DNA of 64,000 bases from NCBI GenBank assembly GCA_964019055.1, contig OZ025212.1:11747391-11811390 (forward strand), written 5' to 3'. The notes below the pieces were generated by a model. That model had not been told where the DNA came from and did no database searches. It saw only the letters and a list, made by a program, of their open reading frames with translations. Within the stretch, counting starts at the first letter, position 1. Each line of letters opens with the position of its first letter. Positions 20,100-31,241 of this stretch are shown here, piece after piece. This DNA is from Anthopleura xanthogrammica (Eukaryota; Cnidaria; Anthozoa; Actiniaria; Actiniidae). Made by a program: the position numbers and the translations under genes.

Positions 20100-20560
20100 A
20101 TGTCTTTTTATCATACACGCTTAGTGCGCGCACGGCGCACACACCCTTCCACTACACACCTGTTAAACAATTTGGTGCGCAAGCTCGTTAGTGATGCGCA
20201 TTTCCATATTACAGTTTACTGATGATAGTGAGCATGCTCACAAGATTTGCTTATATAAGTTCGTATTCTCAGCCTATGCATTCTCAAATAACAGGTTATT
20301 GATACTAGTACGCATGCTCACATGCTGTATTTGTGGAAATGTGCTTCCATAGAAAGTCCATTTATAGTAATGCTCATATCATGCTAATGAGCATGCGCAG
20401 GACACTGCTTTACTGTTATTGCGCATGCGTAACTCAACAGCCTCTTGGTCATTTAGTGCGCATGCTCATGGAACTTTCTAAATTCATGCTAATGTGAATG
20501 ATCTGGAATCTAAACTGATCTTTTAAAGGACATGCGCACAGAGTACGGGCTGGGTATATA
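20100..20560. promoter_or_regulatory. cluster of GCGCATGC-type palindromes in the gene A 3' flank
   Basis: Repeated palindromic or near-palindromic words occur: gtgcgcgcacggcgcac, gatgcgcatttcc, gagcatgctcac, gagcatgcgcag, ttgcgcatgcgtaa and gtgcgcatgctcat. TGCGCATGCGT resembles an NRF1 site. The cluster is conserved in the B 3' flank (28200-29330). Regulatory use is inference. Confidence 0.35.
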
Positions 20561-20884
20561 TATATTGGAAGAATACTGTGCATTCTTATGCTAGATGTAA
20601 ATAATACCAGACGATAGGTGATCGTGACTAGATCGTGTTGACATGATCTTAATACTTTAATAGTCCATAGATAGATAAGAAGCTTAATCATTCGTTATTT
20701 ATTTGACATCCATATACAGGTAGAATGCGATCACAAATCATTTTCTGTTACAGTTTGTAAATACTTGTCACTACGATTGATTACAATAAAACTTTAGATG
20801 TTTATAGCTTTTGAGGCACTGGTGATTGGCCATGTCTACAAGTGTTAGATAGAAGCTGACTGAAGTTTATCTTTTTGGGCAAAG

Positions 20885-21080
20885 TTCCAGTCCCGCCGGG
20901 CTCGGTGTCGTGTGTAAATAGAGTTGCTTGTTGGTTCTCTCCTGTGATTCGAGGGTTTTTCTCCGGATTCTCCGGTTTTCCTCAAAAATTGAACTTCTAA
21001 ATTTCAATTCGATCATGGAATGAAGGCCATAAATTCATTAGTGTTCATCACTATTACGTGCTACCCTCGTAAAACAAAGG
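20885..21080 (+). mobile_element. SINE family 2 copy (A-B spacer)
   Basis: It begins with a B-box-like remnant (gttccagtcccgccgggctc), then gtgtaaatagagttgcttgt, ggttctctcctgtgattcg, ctccggattctccggttttc, aacttctaaatttcaattcg, atcatggaatgaaggcc and ctaccctcgtaaaacaaagg. Relatives lie at 29558-29715, 39293-39460, 45702-45890 (minus) and 47893-47990. The 29558 copy is its duplicate. Confidence 0.75.
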
Positions 21081-21118
21081 CGCGCCTTTGTACGCAAATC
21101 GCGCGCAGTGCTAAGTTT

Positions 21119-21169
<51 letters not shown>
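21119..21169. repeat. (AAT)n microsatellite
   Basis: About 17 tandem AAT units follow ctaagtttgt. The duplicate locus near 29748 has only taat, so the array expanded after duplication or contracted in the other copy. Confidence 0.95.
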
Positions 21170-21363
21170 TAGAGTTCTTGAAAACGCATCTAACAGTAGT
21201 CTCGATGCTTTTGACAAAAGGAGCACCGGCTACAAAGCGGTGCTCTACATGACCAATGGAATTTCCATCCGGGCCGTTGACTAGCATTGAAGGAGTAATT
21301 CATATCTGCGTGTATATCTGGTTTAGGGCTGGAGGGGGCGGATTCGTATCGCACTGTTTGTTT

Positions 21364-22918
21364 AACTAGACGCTCTTGGAACATTCACTGGGTTGCCTGT
21401 GCAAGAGTTCGCCCACTCTTCAATCCTATATACTCTTTATTATTTCACATTAAAGTGTTCCTTTTGGGTTCAAAGTCCCCCTTTATTAAAAACATTTTAA
21501 ATTCTAGTAAGACATTAGCGTTGCGTTACTGACTCGTCAACGCGTATTAGGTTTCTACTTGACCTTACCGTGACCTTTCAAGACTAGCTGATGAAATATA
21601 TAAATACCTCTTGCTCGATATCATGTGGCAAATTCTATTAAATTGTCGACACAGCACAACTTCATTGAACAGACTCTTGCTATGGTTACAAGTTCTCGAC
21701 CAATAATGACGTGTGACGTAACAATAGACATTATCGTCTACCCGGGGCACGAAAAACGGCCTTCATTTTGAGACTGGTTTGCCACCATGGCAACCCAGTA
21801 ATAAAGTTGCTTTTTGTCTTGCGCAAAGGAATATGCCTATTTTTATAATCGAAAAGTGAGGCTCTAATTACTGGGTTGCTATGGTAGCAAACCAGTCTTA
21901 AAATGAGATCCGTTTTTCGGGCGTCAGGTAGACCATAATTTCACACGTCATGATTGGTCGAGAACTTGTAAACAATGTCCAATGTCCAATGAAGTTGCCA
22001 CACGACATCGAGGACAATGTATTTATAGTTTTTAGTGTTGGGTCACCATTAATTCATTCGTTCAGGGTTCGTGAAGTACTAGTTTGTCTGTACAGTAGGC
22101 ATGTTGCGTACTATTGTCTTTAGGTTTTTTAACGCTACGCTTAAACTACTTACAAACACACACGCCGTACGTGGTAGACACACACTAAAAGATGTTATTG
22201 AGCGATTTTGGAACTGGTTGGTCCACATACTCAAAGAGAGAAGTCTGAGAATCTATGAGCTATCTTTGAGAATCTATGAGGAAACTACGGTATGAGAATC
22301 GTAGAACTAGACAAACTAGTCAAAATAGACTACTCTATAAACTACCTAGCTATGATCAAACTAGATCTTACCAGATCTCAGATACAAAAAAATATACTGA
22401 GACAAACTACAGAACGAGAGACAAACTACAAAACGAGTGACAAACAAAGCCAGGTTGATGAAAGCTGACTCCAAGAACTTGTAGAAGTCAGACGAGCTGA
22501 TAGTGATCTACAAGAAAGCGAACTGCCAAGACTCCTTGTTGAATATTTCCATTTATGAAAATACAGAAAACAAAAACTGAGAGAAAAACAAATGACCAGT
22601 TAAACACATTTTGGCTAAGAGTATTTACGTTGATAAAACATTTGTTTTGCAGCGAACAGTTTCGATACTGAAATAGATATGTTTATTTCATCAGCTAGTC
22701 TTGAAAGGTACTCTAGTTGGTCAAGTAGAAATATAATATGAGTTGACAAGTCAGTAACGCAACACTAATGTCTTACTAGAATTTAAAATGTTTTTTAATA
22801 AAGGGGGACTTTGAACCCAAAAGGAAAACTTTGGTAAGAAATAATAGAGTATATAGGATTGGTGAGTGGGCGAGCTCTCGCACAGGCAACCCAGTGAACG
22901 CTCCAAGAGCGTCTAGTT
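21364..22918. mobile_element. 1.55-kb fold-back element with long inverted arms
   Basis: The outer arms, about 230 bp, run from AACTAGACGCTCTTGGA at 21364 to TCCAAGAGCGTCTAGTT at 22918 and include caacccagtg, gggttcaaagtccccctt, gacattag-gttgcgttactg and tcaagactagctgatgaaat. A second nested pair (about 21680-21820 and 21865-21972, with gttctcgaccaat and actggtttgccaccatgg) folds inside. There is no transposase. The 62-64 residue frames inside resemble nothing known. The matching spacer between B and C lacks it. Confidence 0.85.
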
Positions 22919-23161
22919 TCTTATACAGTATGGATAAAAAGTTAAATTTTACACCGTAAAAAATAAGAGAGATCACTTACTGACGTTTCGGACGCTAGTC
23001 CTTCGTCGGAGTAAAAGAGAGAATAAGAGTGGAAGGTAGTGTATATATGATGAAGATAGAAAATAGATAACCAATGAGAGCAAGGTAGGCAAGGTTACAA
23101 GAAAAAAACAATAAGAAATAATAAAAAGACAAAAGAATAGATTAATTAAAAGCGAAGCGTT

Positions 23162-23336
23162 CATTCATCCCATTGGGATTATGAGTACCCAATAGGTGAA
23201 TGAGCCGCATCTCTTTGGTTTTGCGACAATCATTGTTGCCGCTAACCAAAGACAAACGAAGAGCTTGATCGATTACATGAGCAGGATAGTTACGATTAAG
23301 AAAAAAAGAACGCATTTGAAATGAAATTTCTCTAAC
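23162..23336 (-). pseudogene. inverted, internally deleted copy of the same endonuclease frame
   Basis: On the minus strand the frame reads FVREISFQMRSFFLNRNYPA and continues to IDQALR. It then jumps straight to LSLVSGNNDCRKTKEMRL, skipping the cysteine cluster and GIY-YIG core that the plus copy has. It begins slightly further 5' than the plus copy. Confidence 0.8.
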
Positions 23337-23348
23337 AAATGCATTGAG

Positions 23349-24080
23349 ATGCGTTCTTTTTTTCTTAATCGTAACTATCCTGCTCATGTAATCGATCAAG
23401 CTCTTCGTAAAGTCTCTAATATTGATCGTAACACTGCACTCACTCCTAACACTCGTGCTTCTAATAGTCGCACTCCCTTCACACTTACTTATCATCCTAT
23501 CAATAACTCTATTAAGCCTATTGTCAACCGTAACTTTTCTTTACTTGAGTCTGACACTAACACTTCTAACATCTTTAAAGACCGCCCTCTTTTCTCGTAC
23601 AAGCGTGATCGTAACCTTCGCTCTTTCTTAGTTAAAGGGATTCTTCCTTCTAATAAGGATCCTGGCACTTTTCGTTGTTCTCGTAACCGTTGTTATACTT
23701 GTCCGCATATTGTTTCTCACACTTCTATTGTTGGTCCCAAATCGTCACTCAAAATCACTGATCATTTTGAATGTACCACTTTCAATGTCATCTACTGCAT
23801 TAAATGTTCTCGCTGTAATCTTTTATATGTTGGTGAAACTGGCCGTCGTTTCGGTGATCGTATCCGCGACCATCTTTATGATATTCGTAAGAACGATCAA
23901 ACCAAACCAGTTTCCCGCCATTTCAACTTACCTAATCATTCACTTTCCGACTTCATTGTTTTCGGTTTGTCTTTGGTTAGCGGCAACAATGATTGTCGCA
24001 AAACCAAAGAGATGCGGCTCATTCACCTATTGGGTACTCATAATCCCAATGGGATGAATGAACGCTTCGCTTTTAATTAA
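23349..24080 (+). pseudogene. GIY-YIG endonuclease C-terminal part of a Penelope-like element
   Basis: The 243-residue open frame has a CxxxxCxxC cysteine cluster (Cys110, 115, 118), an IYCIKC strand (about 148-153) and LYVGETGRRFGDRIRDHL (about 159-176), then a VSRHFN segment. This is the pattern of the GIY-YIG domain that follows reverse transcriptase in Penelope-like elements. The reverse transcriptase upstream is absent, so this is a truncated remnant although its frame is intact. The natural start is internal to a longer polyprotein. Confidence 0.85.
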
Positions 24081-25611
24081 TCTATTCTTTTGTCTTTTTA
24101 TTATTTCTTATTGTTTTTTTCTTGTAACCTTGCCTACCTTGCTCTCATTGGTTATCTATTTTCTATCTTCATCATATATACACTACCTTCCACTCTTATT
24201 CTCTCTTTTACTCCGACGAAGGACTAGCGTCCGAAACGTCAGTAAGTGATCTCTCTTATTTTTTACGGTGTAAAATTTAACTTTTTATCCATACTGTTTC
24301 ATTAGAAACACCGACGCAGCCCACACTAGCTTACCGCTAGTTATCATCTAGTTTCTTATACAAATAGTTAGTCCGATCTTTATCATACAAGAGCTTGGTA
24401 GTATTCGTAGGAGGGCCACACGTGAAGTTTCGTGTATCGTTCGTAAGCAGATGACGTAATACGATGGATTAACTTTTAATATCGATCTGCTAATACTATA
24501 GTGAGCGAGCTAGTTCGCGATTGACACATTTGCATATTCAGACCCCTCACAATAACTCGTTTCTTCGCTTCGCGTATCAACGAGTTAAAAACGAAACCAC
24601 GACGCAGTTGCCAGTCACGAGAGACCAATTAAATCTCCGTAGCTATATCGTGCGGTGTGTCAATACCTTTATTGTTTATTATCATAGCATCGTACATAGC
24701 TAACGGTGTGTCTTCAAGACCTCACATGAAGGGATCGGAGAAAGTAGTGAAGGAATAACATGAGAAATGCATTCTTATTTGTTTCACTGCGTGGTGATTT
24801 CTTACAAATAACAAGCGTAGCTTTGACCCTTGGTAATATATACTGACAAACATTTAAAAGAACGTCAACAATGAGTTTCTAATTTGTTTAGAAAAGGGGA
24901 TAGTCTGTGTAGCCATTAAAAACAAATCTGATTGTAAGGATCAACTCATATAATCGTCAGTTTAAATTTTCATTAAACTACAAAATTCTTTGATCTTGAA
25001 AAACAAATCCTAATTTAAACAGTCTCAATTTTCAATTTTGAAGAACGAGAACGTTTAGGCCTCTTCTGCGAGATTTGAAAAACTAATTGCAATCTTTTTG
25101 ATGAAGCAACAGTCGGTTCAGTGTAAACAATGAAGAGATGACAAATAGTATTTTTTCATTTGCGATGTAAGTTAGTAGTTTTGATCTTTTTAAAAGGATT
25201 TCAAGGGTTTTTGTGTTTTTCTTGCACGGTTAAGTCATTTTTAGAGTCTTTTGGATCCCAGGAAATCAAACATTGCAGGCTTGTGGAGACGTTCCCTTGT
25301 AGCATATTTTGAACTGAAATTCTTATCCAAATAAAATATTTATCCGAGAACCTCACGAGTCTGAAAAGAAACCCTCCAAAACTCCTAACTCTGCTCACCG
25401 GATTCCTCTAGCATCTCTATATTTGCTATCGGACCGTAGTGTCAACCTGAAACAAAAAGACAAACATGTCAGTCGATTCCTACGGTAAACACCAACTAAC
25501 TACTGATAGGACTGCTGACAAAACCCAGTGACAGTTAGATCAATAGACCCTTATAAGAAGGTGAGCCCATGAGATAAAAAGCAAACTAGACAAGATCAGT
25601 GCAGAAGCAAG

Positions 25612-27990
25612 ATGGCGAGGAGACCTGACTTTCTGCAGCAATCGTTTGTCACTGATAACTTGAAGATAAGCAAGGCAAAAGAAATTGACTTACAAGGTCT
25701 AGGAGAAGACAACTTGAGTGCCTTGCAGCTCCATCTACATGACGTGAATGAAGAAAGAAGGCCAGAGAGAAGACTGAAGAGTGACATATTCGACAGCCAA
25801 AACTTAGAAACTTATTCTAGGAGTAAAACTTCATCAAAAAGATGCTGCTCATCTGTTATGATCGGGATATTCATCGTCGCATCTCTTGCATCTCTGTTTA
25901 TTAATGTGCTCATGATCAAAGGAGTTATTGTTCCAAGTGGATGTCAGAGAAGCGAGAGTAGAAAAGGTTGGTAGTATGCAATGATGCTGTGCCTCTATAG
26001 TTATCTAGCTAATATTCTACCACATATAATGTAAGTGTCTTGTGTATGATCTATCTGCTGAGATACTTCTTCCTACCTTCGAACTGAAATGAAGAAAAAT
26101 AGCATATAGCAACATACCCGAGTAAAATGGGAGCATTTCCAGTGTATCTTGCACGAATCCCTCCTGATAATTCCTATCTCTAATAGTTAATTTTCTAAGG
26201 CTTAAGTACTAGATTGTTCCAGGCGGTGTTCGCACTCTCCTCGAAAAGCATTATGGGAGCAATATGAAATACGAGTCATTTGCAACACGTTGGGGGCCAA
26301 TGAAAAATGGAATTTTTTTTGAATTTATAATATATATCATTATATCGCATGCAGGTGCTGTACCAGCTGGTGAGGCTATAGACAACAAGTTGAACGAGAT
26401 GAAAAAAACCATCACCTTACTGGAACAGAAACTAGCAACTTTGAATGTAAGTATATAAGAACGTTACAGAGTTATCATGACAACTGAAAAGATATGGTAG
26501 CTTGGCTAAGACCGTGAAACTTTGCATAAGTAAAAAGCTTAGGTCAAAATGCTATCTCTGAATGTCTGCAAGCAATCCTGACGAATAATCAACTCTTGCA
26601 TGAGCTACGTACAGTGAATGAACCTTTGTCGTGCTGCAAATATGTCCCTTTTTAGGTTGATCTGAAATGAGAAAACATTGTACTTGTACTTGTACGTCCA
26701 AGTTAAAGAGGTGTCCAGTTTACTGTAGATATGAGTAAATATATAATATGTATGATAAGAAAAATAATAATTCAATATATATATATACATGATACATTAT
26801 CTAAAATTATCAAAAATTAAGTAAGCTCCTATCAACAAAAACGCTTTTAAAACCTTCAGTTCTTATTCTTGGTATTATGAATGAATGACCCCTATTATTT
26901 TCTTAAGATACGATTCCTTGTGGGTGGCAAAAGATGAAATAGTGGACTGACAGTTTGTAATCCCTCCGCTAAAATACTTGAAATAGAATAAGACTTGTAT
27001 TAAAACTAGTTTAACTGATAACTGATATAAAGATTTGATGAACTTTTGTATACGTAACATTAGGTTTTTACATTCTAATATATTCCATGTAAGTAGGTAG
27101 ATTGATAAGATTCAACCTGTGTTTTTAATTTTACTTCAAGATATCCAACGTTAGTAAGCAAGAAGGTCCAACTGGCCCTCAAGGGCTGCGAGGTCCACCG
27201 GGACCACAAGGTCCTCAAGGAATTCAGGGACCACAAGGGTCTAAAGGAGACAATGGAACACAAGGGCCCCAGGGATTACAGGGACTTCAAGGTCCTCCTG
27301 GTCCTAGTGGTGGAGCAGCGAGTGGTGGAGCAGCGAGTGGTGGAGCTAACTTTAGTTTATGCCAGTTTAAGATTGCGACTAGCACACCGGTAACAGTCAA
27401 TAACCTGGCAGAGACTGCCCTCGTGTTGATGGAACCTAGTGTGAGTACCTATCGAACTAATAACCAACCTACAGACCGACCAACCGACCGATCGTAAGAC
27501 TAGCCAACCGACCAGCTCATTCACTTTACTCACTCATCTTATCGTACATCCACTCACCTATCCATCCATCCCACCAACTCATCTAACATCAATCTAGCCT
27601 GCTTAGCGGCGCATTGGGGACTGGGGGATTTCCTTTACCTATTCCCTCTCGCCCCCTGCCCCACAGACCCCCCAAACCTCACCCTCTAATTTGAGCCGCT
27701 ACGCAGGCTAACATCAAACCTAAGCATTGAACCAACCGGCGCAAGGAAGCAATGATGTCATTTTCTTCTTTTAGCACCAAATTAATGTCGTTGATTTGTT
27801 TCAGGGTAAAAGAATCGTCGGTGCTACATGTTCAACTAATGCTGCTCTAGAGTACAATTTCAAAGCGCTTACAAAACCCACCGGTGAGCGAGCTTACCGA
27901 TGCGTGTGCAAGGGACAGTCATCCAAGTTTTTCTCGAATACTGAACAAATGTACTGTTACCTTAACTACTGGGAGTGTCCCCTGAACTGA
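25612..27990 (+). CDS. Gene B: chimeric type II transmembrane short-collagen protein
   Basis: Exons: 25612-25966, 26355-26446, 27141-27440 and 27805-27990, giving 310 residues. The start (gcaagATGGCGAGG) is conserved with gene C. Residues 1-80 are cytoplasmic, with KRCCSS just before a helix at about 81-107 ([20 protein letters not shown]), then a juxtamembrane Cys. Exon 2 is the coiled-coil exon of gene A. The three later stalk exons of A are absent from the shortened intron (26447-27140). The collagen exon has about 16 Gly-X-Y triplets and an extra GGAAS repeat relative to A. The end module keeps all six cysteines. Exon 1 is near-identical to C and the rest to A, so the gene is a fusion made by duplication. 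The exon 1 donor is a weak GTTGGT; read-through gives one Trp and a stop. Confidence 0.87.
26650..26715. repeat. MITE family 2 fragment in gene B
   Basis: gatctgaaatgagaaaacat and gtccaagttaaagaggtgtc match the right arm of the element at 17730-17925. The left arm is missing, so this is a remnant near the deletion that removed the stalk exons. Confidence 0.6.
27593..27709. mobile_element. small hAT-like MITE in gene B last intron (117 bp)
   Basis: Ends TAGCCTGCTTAGCGGC and GCCGCTACGCAGGCT are inverted. The 8-bp AACATCAA is duplicated at 27585-27592 and 27710-27717. The paralogous intron of gene A (ctaacatcaaaggcaaacc, near 19600) shows an empty site. An 8-bp duplication is typical of hAT elements. 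Confidence 0.85.
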
Positions 27991-28310
27991 TCTATATCTT
28001 CGGTTAGTCCTGAAGCAATGGAAATATCTGAAATAGAATACAGACGATACTGTAATGATTATTGTATGAACGATATTGTAGGGGTTACGCGACACATTAA
28101 AAGAAAGCGCGCACATCGTGGCGATGAAACAGGAAGAATGTGAATTTACAAATTCTAATATTTATGTATATTTATTTTCATTTTGCGTGTACGTTAGGTT
28201 TTTTTTTTATTATACACGCTTAGCGCGCGCACGGCGCACAGACCCTTCCACTACACACCTGTTAAACAATTTGGTACGCAAGCTCGTTAGTGATGCGCAT
28301 TTCCATATTA

Positions 28311-29120
28311 CAGCTCACAATATTTATTTATATAAGTTCGTATTTTCAGCCTATTTATTCTCAAATAACAGTTTACTGATAATAGAGCGCAAGATCACAC
28401 GATTTGTTTATATAAGTTCGTATTTTCAGCCTATTTATTCTCAAATAACAGTTTACTGATGATAGTGCGCAAGCTCACAAGATTTGTTTATATAAGTGCG
28501 TATTCTCAGCCTATGCATTCTCAAATAACAGGTTATCAATACTAGTGCGCAAGCTCACAAGATTTGTTTATATAAGTGCGTATTCTCAGCCTATGCATTC
28601 TCAAATAACAGGTTATCAATACTAGTGCGCAAGCTCACAAGATTTGTTTATATAAGTGCGTATTCTCAGCCTATGCATTCTCAAATAACAGGTTATCAAT
28701 ACTAGTGCGCAAGCTCACAAGATTTGTTTATATAAGTGCGTATTCTCAGCCTATGCATTCTCAAATAACAGGTTATCAATACTAGTGCGCAAGCTCACAA
28801 GATTTGTTTATATAAGTGCGTATTCTCAGCCTATGCATTCTCAAATAACAGGTTATCAATACTAGTGCGCAAGCTCACAAGATTTGTTTATATAAGTGCG
28901 TATTCTCAGCCTATGCATTCTCAAATAACAGGTTATCAATACTAGTGCGCAAGCTCACAAGATTTGTTTATATAAGTGCGTATTCTCAGCCTATGCATTC
29001 TCAAATAACAGGTTATCAATACTAGTGCGCAAGCTCACAAGATTTGTTTATATAAGTGCGTATTCTCAGCCTATGCATTCTCAAATAACAGGTTATCGAT
29101 ACTAGTGCGCAAGCTCACAA
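28311..29120. repeat. 80-bp minisatellite, 8 near-identical units plus diverged copies
   Basis: From 28481 to 29120 the unit starts gatttgtttatataagtgcg and includes tattctcagcctatgcattc, tcaaataacaggttatcaat and actagtgcgcaagctcacaa, with a period of exactly 80 bp. Diverged units (ttcgtattttcagcc) precede it from 28311. The gene A flank (20215-20330) has only about one to two units. Each unit has a TATATAA word and a gtgcgcaagctcac near-palindrome. Confidence 0.95.
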
Positions 29121-29557
29121 GATGTATTTGTGGAAGTGTGCGTCCATAGAAAGTCCATTTATAGTAATGCTCATATCATGCTAATGAGCATGCGCAGGAC
29201 ACTATTTTACTGTTATTGCGCATGCGTAACTCAACAGCCTCTTGGTCATTTAGTGCGCATGCTCATGGAACTTTCTAAATTCATACTAATGAGTATGATC
29301 TGGAATCTGAACTAATCTTTTAAAGGACATGCGCACAGAGTACAGGCTGGGTATATATATATATTTGAAGAATACTGTACATTCTTATGATGTACATACT
29401 TTACTTTACTCGTAATTACTTTAAATGAAAAACACTAGATGTAAATAATACCAGACGATAGGTGATCGTGACTAGATCGTGTTGACATGATCTTAATACT
29501 AAAAATAGTCCATAGATAGACAAGAAGCTTAATCATTCGTTATTTATTTGACAGATC

Positions 29558-29715
29558 CATACATGTAAATAGAATTGTTTGTTGGTACTCTCCTGTGCTT
29601 CGAGGGTTTTTCTCCGGCTTTTCCGGTTTTCCTAAAAAAATTCAACTTCTAAATTCCAATTCGATCATGGAATGAGGGCCTCAAATTCATTAGTGTTCAT
29701 CACTATTACGTACTT
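29558..29715 (+). mobile_element. SINE family 2 copy (B-C spacer)
   Basis: Carries gtaaatagaattgtttgttg, ctctcctgtgcttcgagggt, ctccggcttttccggttttc and aattcgatcatggaatgagg. It is the duplicate of 20885-21080, inherited through the segmental duplication rather than a separate insertion. Confidence 0.75.
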
Positions 29716-31241
29716 TGTACGCAAATCGCGCGCACACTAAGTTTGTAATCACGGGCTACCGAGCGTTGTTGTACATGACCAATGAAATTTGCATCCGGCC
29801 AGTTGATTAGCGTTGACGTAGTAATTCATATCTGCATGTATATCTGGTTTAGGGCTGGAGGGGGCGGATTCGTATCGCATTGTTTGTTTAATAAAGTGTC
29901 TGTTTGGCTTGCGTAAAGGAACATCGTTCTTGACTCGTGCTTATTTTTAACGTGCAATTTCGAAAGTTTGATCGCTACACCACTTCAATAAAAAGTTGGT
30001 TAAATTACTTGTTCGTTTCGTCATCATGCTGCAAGCCTGTCATAAAAACAACGGCATGACCTCTTAACATTTACCTCAGTAGTTAAGTAGAGTTGAAAAT
30101 CCGAAGAGCGAAAACGTAAAACGAAACCAGAGTGGGTCAAGGGTACCGCGACTTTGAAGTCAGTCACGAGAGACCAATTAAATCTCCGTAACTATATCTT
30201 GCGGTATGTCAATACCTTTAAACTACGGGAGCTGATTTGATTCGCAATAAGCTTATTATTATCACAGCTAGAATCGTACATAGCTAACAGTGTTCTTCAA
30301 GACCTCGCATGAAGGGAAAGGAGAAAGTAGTGAAGGAATAACACGAGGAATGCATTTTATTTGTTACACTCTGCGGTGTTGTCTTACAGATAACAAGGGT
30401 AGCTTTGACCCTTGGTAATATCTACCGACAAGCATTTAAAACAACATCAACAATGAGAGTTTAATTTGTTTAGGAAAGGGCATACTCTTTGTAGCCATTA
30501 AAAACAAATATGATTGTAGGGACCAACCAATCGTTAGTTTATATATTTGTAAAACTACAAAATTTTTGATCTTCGTAAAAAAACTAGTTTCAATTTTGAT
30601 TTTTGAAGACAGGAACGTTCAAAATTCTTCTGCGAGATTTGAAAACCTATTTGGAATCATTTTGATGAAGCAACAGTTGTTGTAAACAATAAAGAAATGA
30701 CAAATAGTATTTATATATCTAAAATGTAAGTTAGTAGTTCTGACCTTTTTTGAAGGAGTTCAAGGGTTTTTGTGTTTGTGTTGCAGGGTTAAATTACTTT
30801 TTAGAGTTTTCTAGACATATCTTTGTTGGCAATGTGGGTTTCGCAGTGGATCCCAGGCAACTAAACATTTGAAGCTCGTGGGGACTTGCTCTTGCATCAT
30901 TTTTTTGATTTTCATCCAAATATGAAAACCTCACGCAGAGTCTGAAAAGGAACACTCCAAAACACCTGATTCCGCTGTTGATTGAAGATTCGTCTTATTA
31001 AGCTTCATACATTCCTCTAGCATCAATTCTTATGTTTCCTAACCGGTATCTATATAGATACCTACAGCATCAACCACGAAACAAAGAGACAAACATGTCG
31101 ATTCGTGCAGTAGACACCCATTTTCTAGAGGACTGACAAATACCAGTGACAGGTACATCGATAGTATTCAGCATGTCTCATAAGAAGGTAAGTCCACGAG
31201 ATAAAGAGCAACCTAGTGGACAAGATCAGTACAGAAGCAAG

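Larger units (their letters stand above)
22912..24362 (+). mobile_element. Penelope-like retroelement, 5'-truncated, head-to-head with a deleted inverted copy
   Basis: A 16-bp direct repeat, TCTAGTTTCTTATACA, at 22912-22927 and 24347-24362 is the likely target duplication. Between them, a plus-strand 3' half (about 23346-24297) faces a minus-strand copy (23345 to 22925) with the same 3' sequence but an internal deletion. The two share their ends from 22925 and 24297. Both copies carry a stem-loop plus GAAACGTC terminus (22981-23010, 24211-24240). The element inserted at the edge of the fold-back element. The reverse transcriptase part is missing. Confidence 0.85.
19895..25611. other. A-B spacer: duplicated 3' flank, transposon nest and B promoter region
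   Basis: 19895-20860 matches the B 3' flank. 20885-21080 is a SINE relative and 21364-22918 a fold-back element. 22925-24346 is a Penelope-like element. 24590-25611 matches the sequence upstream of C exon 1 and should hold the gene B promoter. No other gene is visible. Confidence 0.7.
27991..31241. other. B-C spacer: duplicated 3' flank, minisatellite, SINE copy and C promoter region
   Basis: 27991-28300 and 29120-29550 match the A 3' flank, with the 80-bp array in between. 29558-29715 is a SINE family 2 copy. 30118-31241 matches the region upstream of gene B and should contain the gene C promoter. No other gene is visible. Confidence 0.7.

Noticed and set aside
28311..29120. CRISPR-like array
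   Set aside because: The 80-bp units are contiguous with no variable spacers, and the genome is animal; it is a minisatellite.
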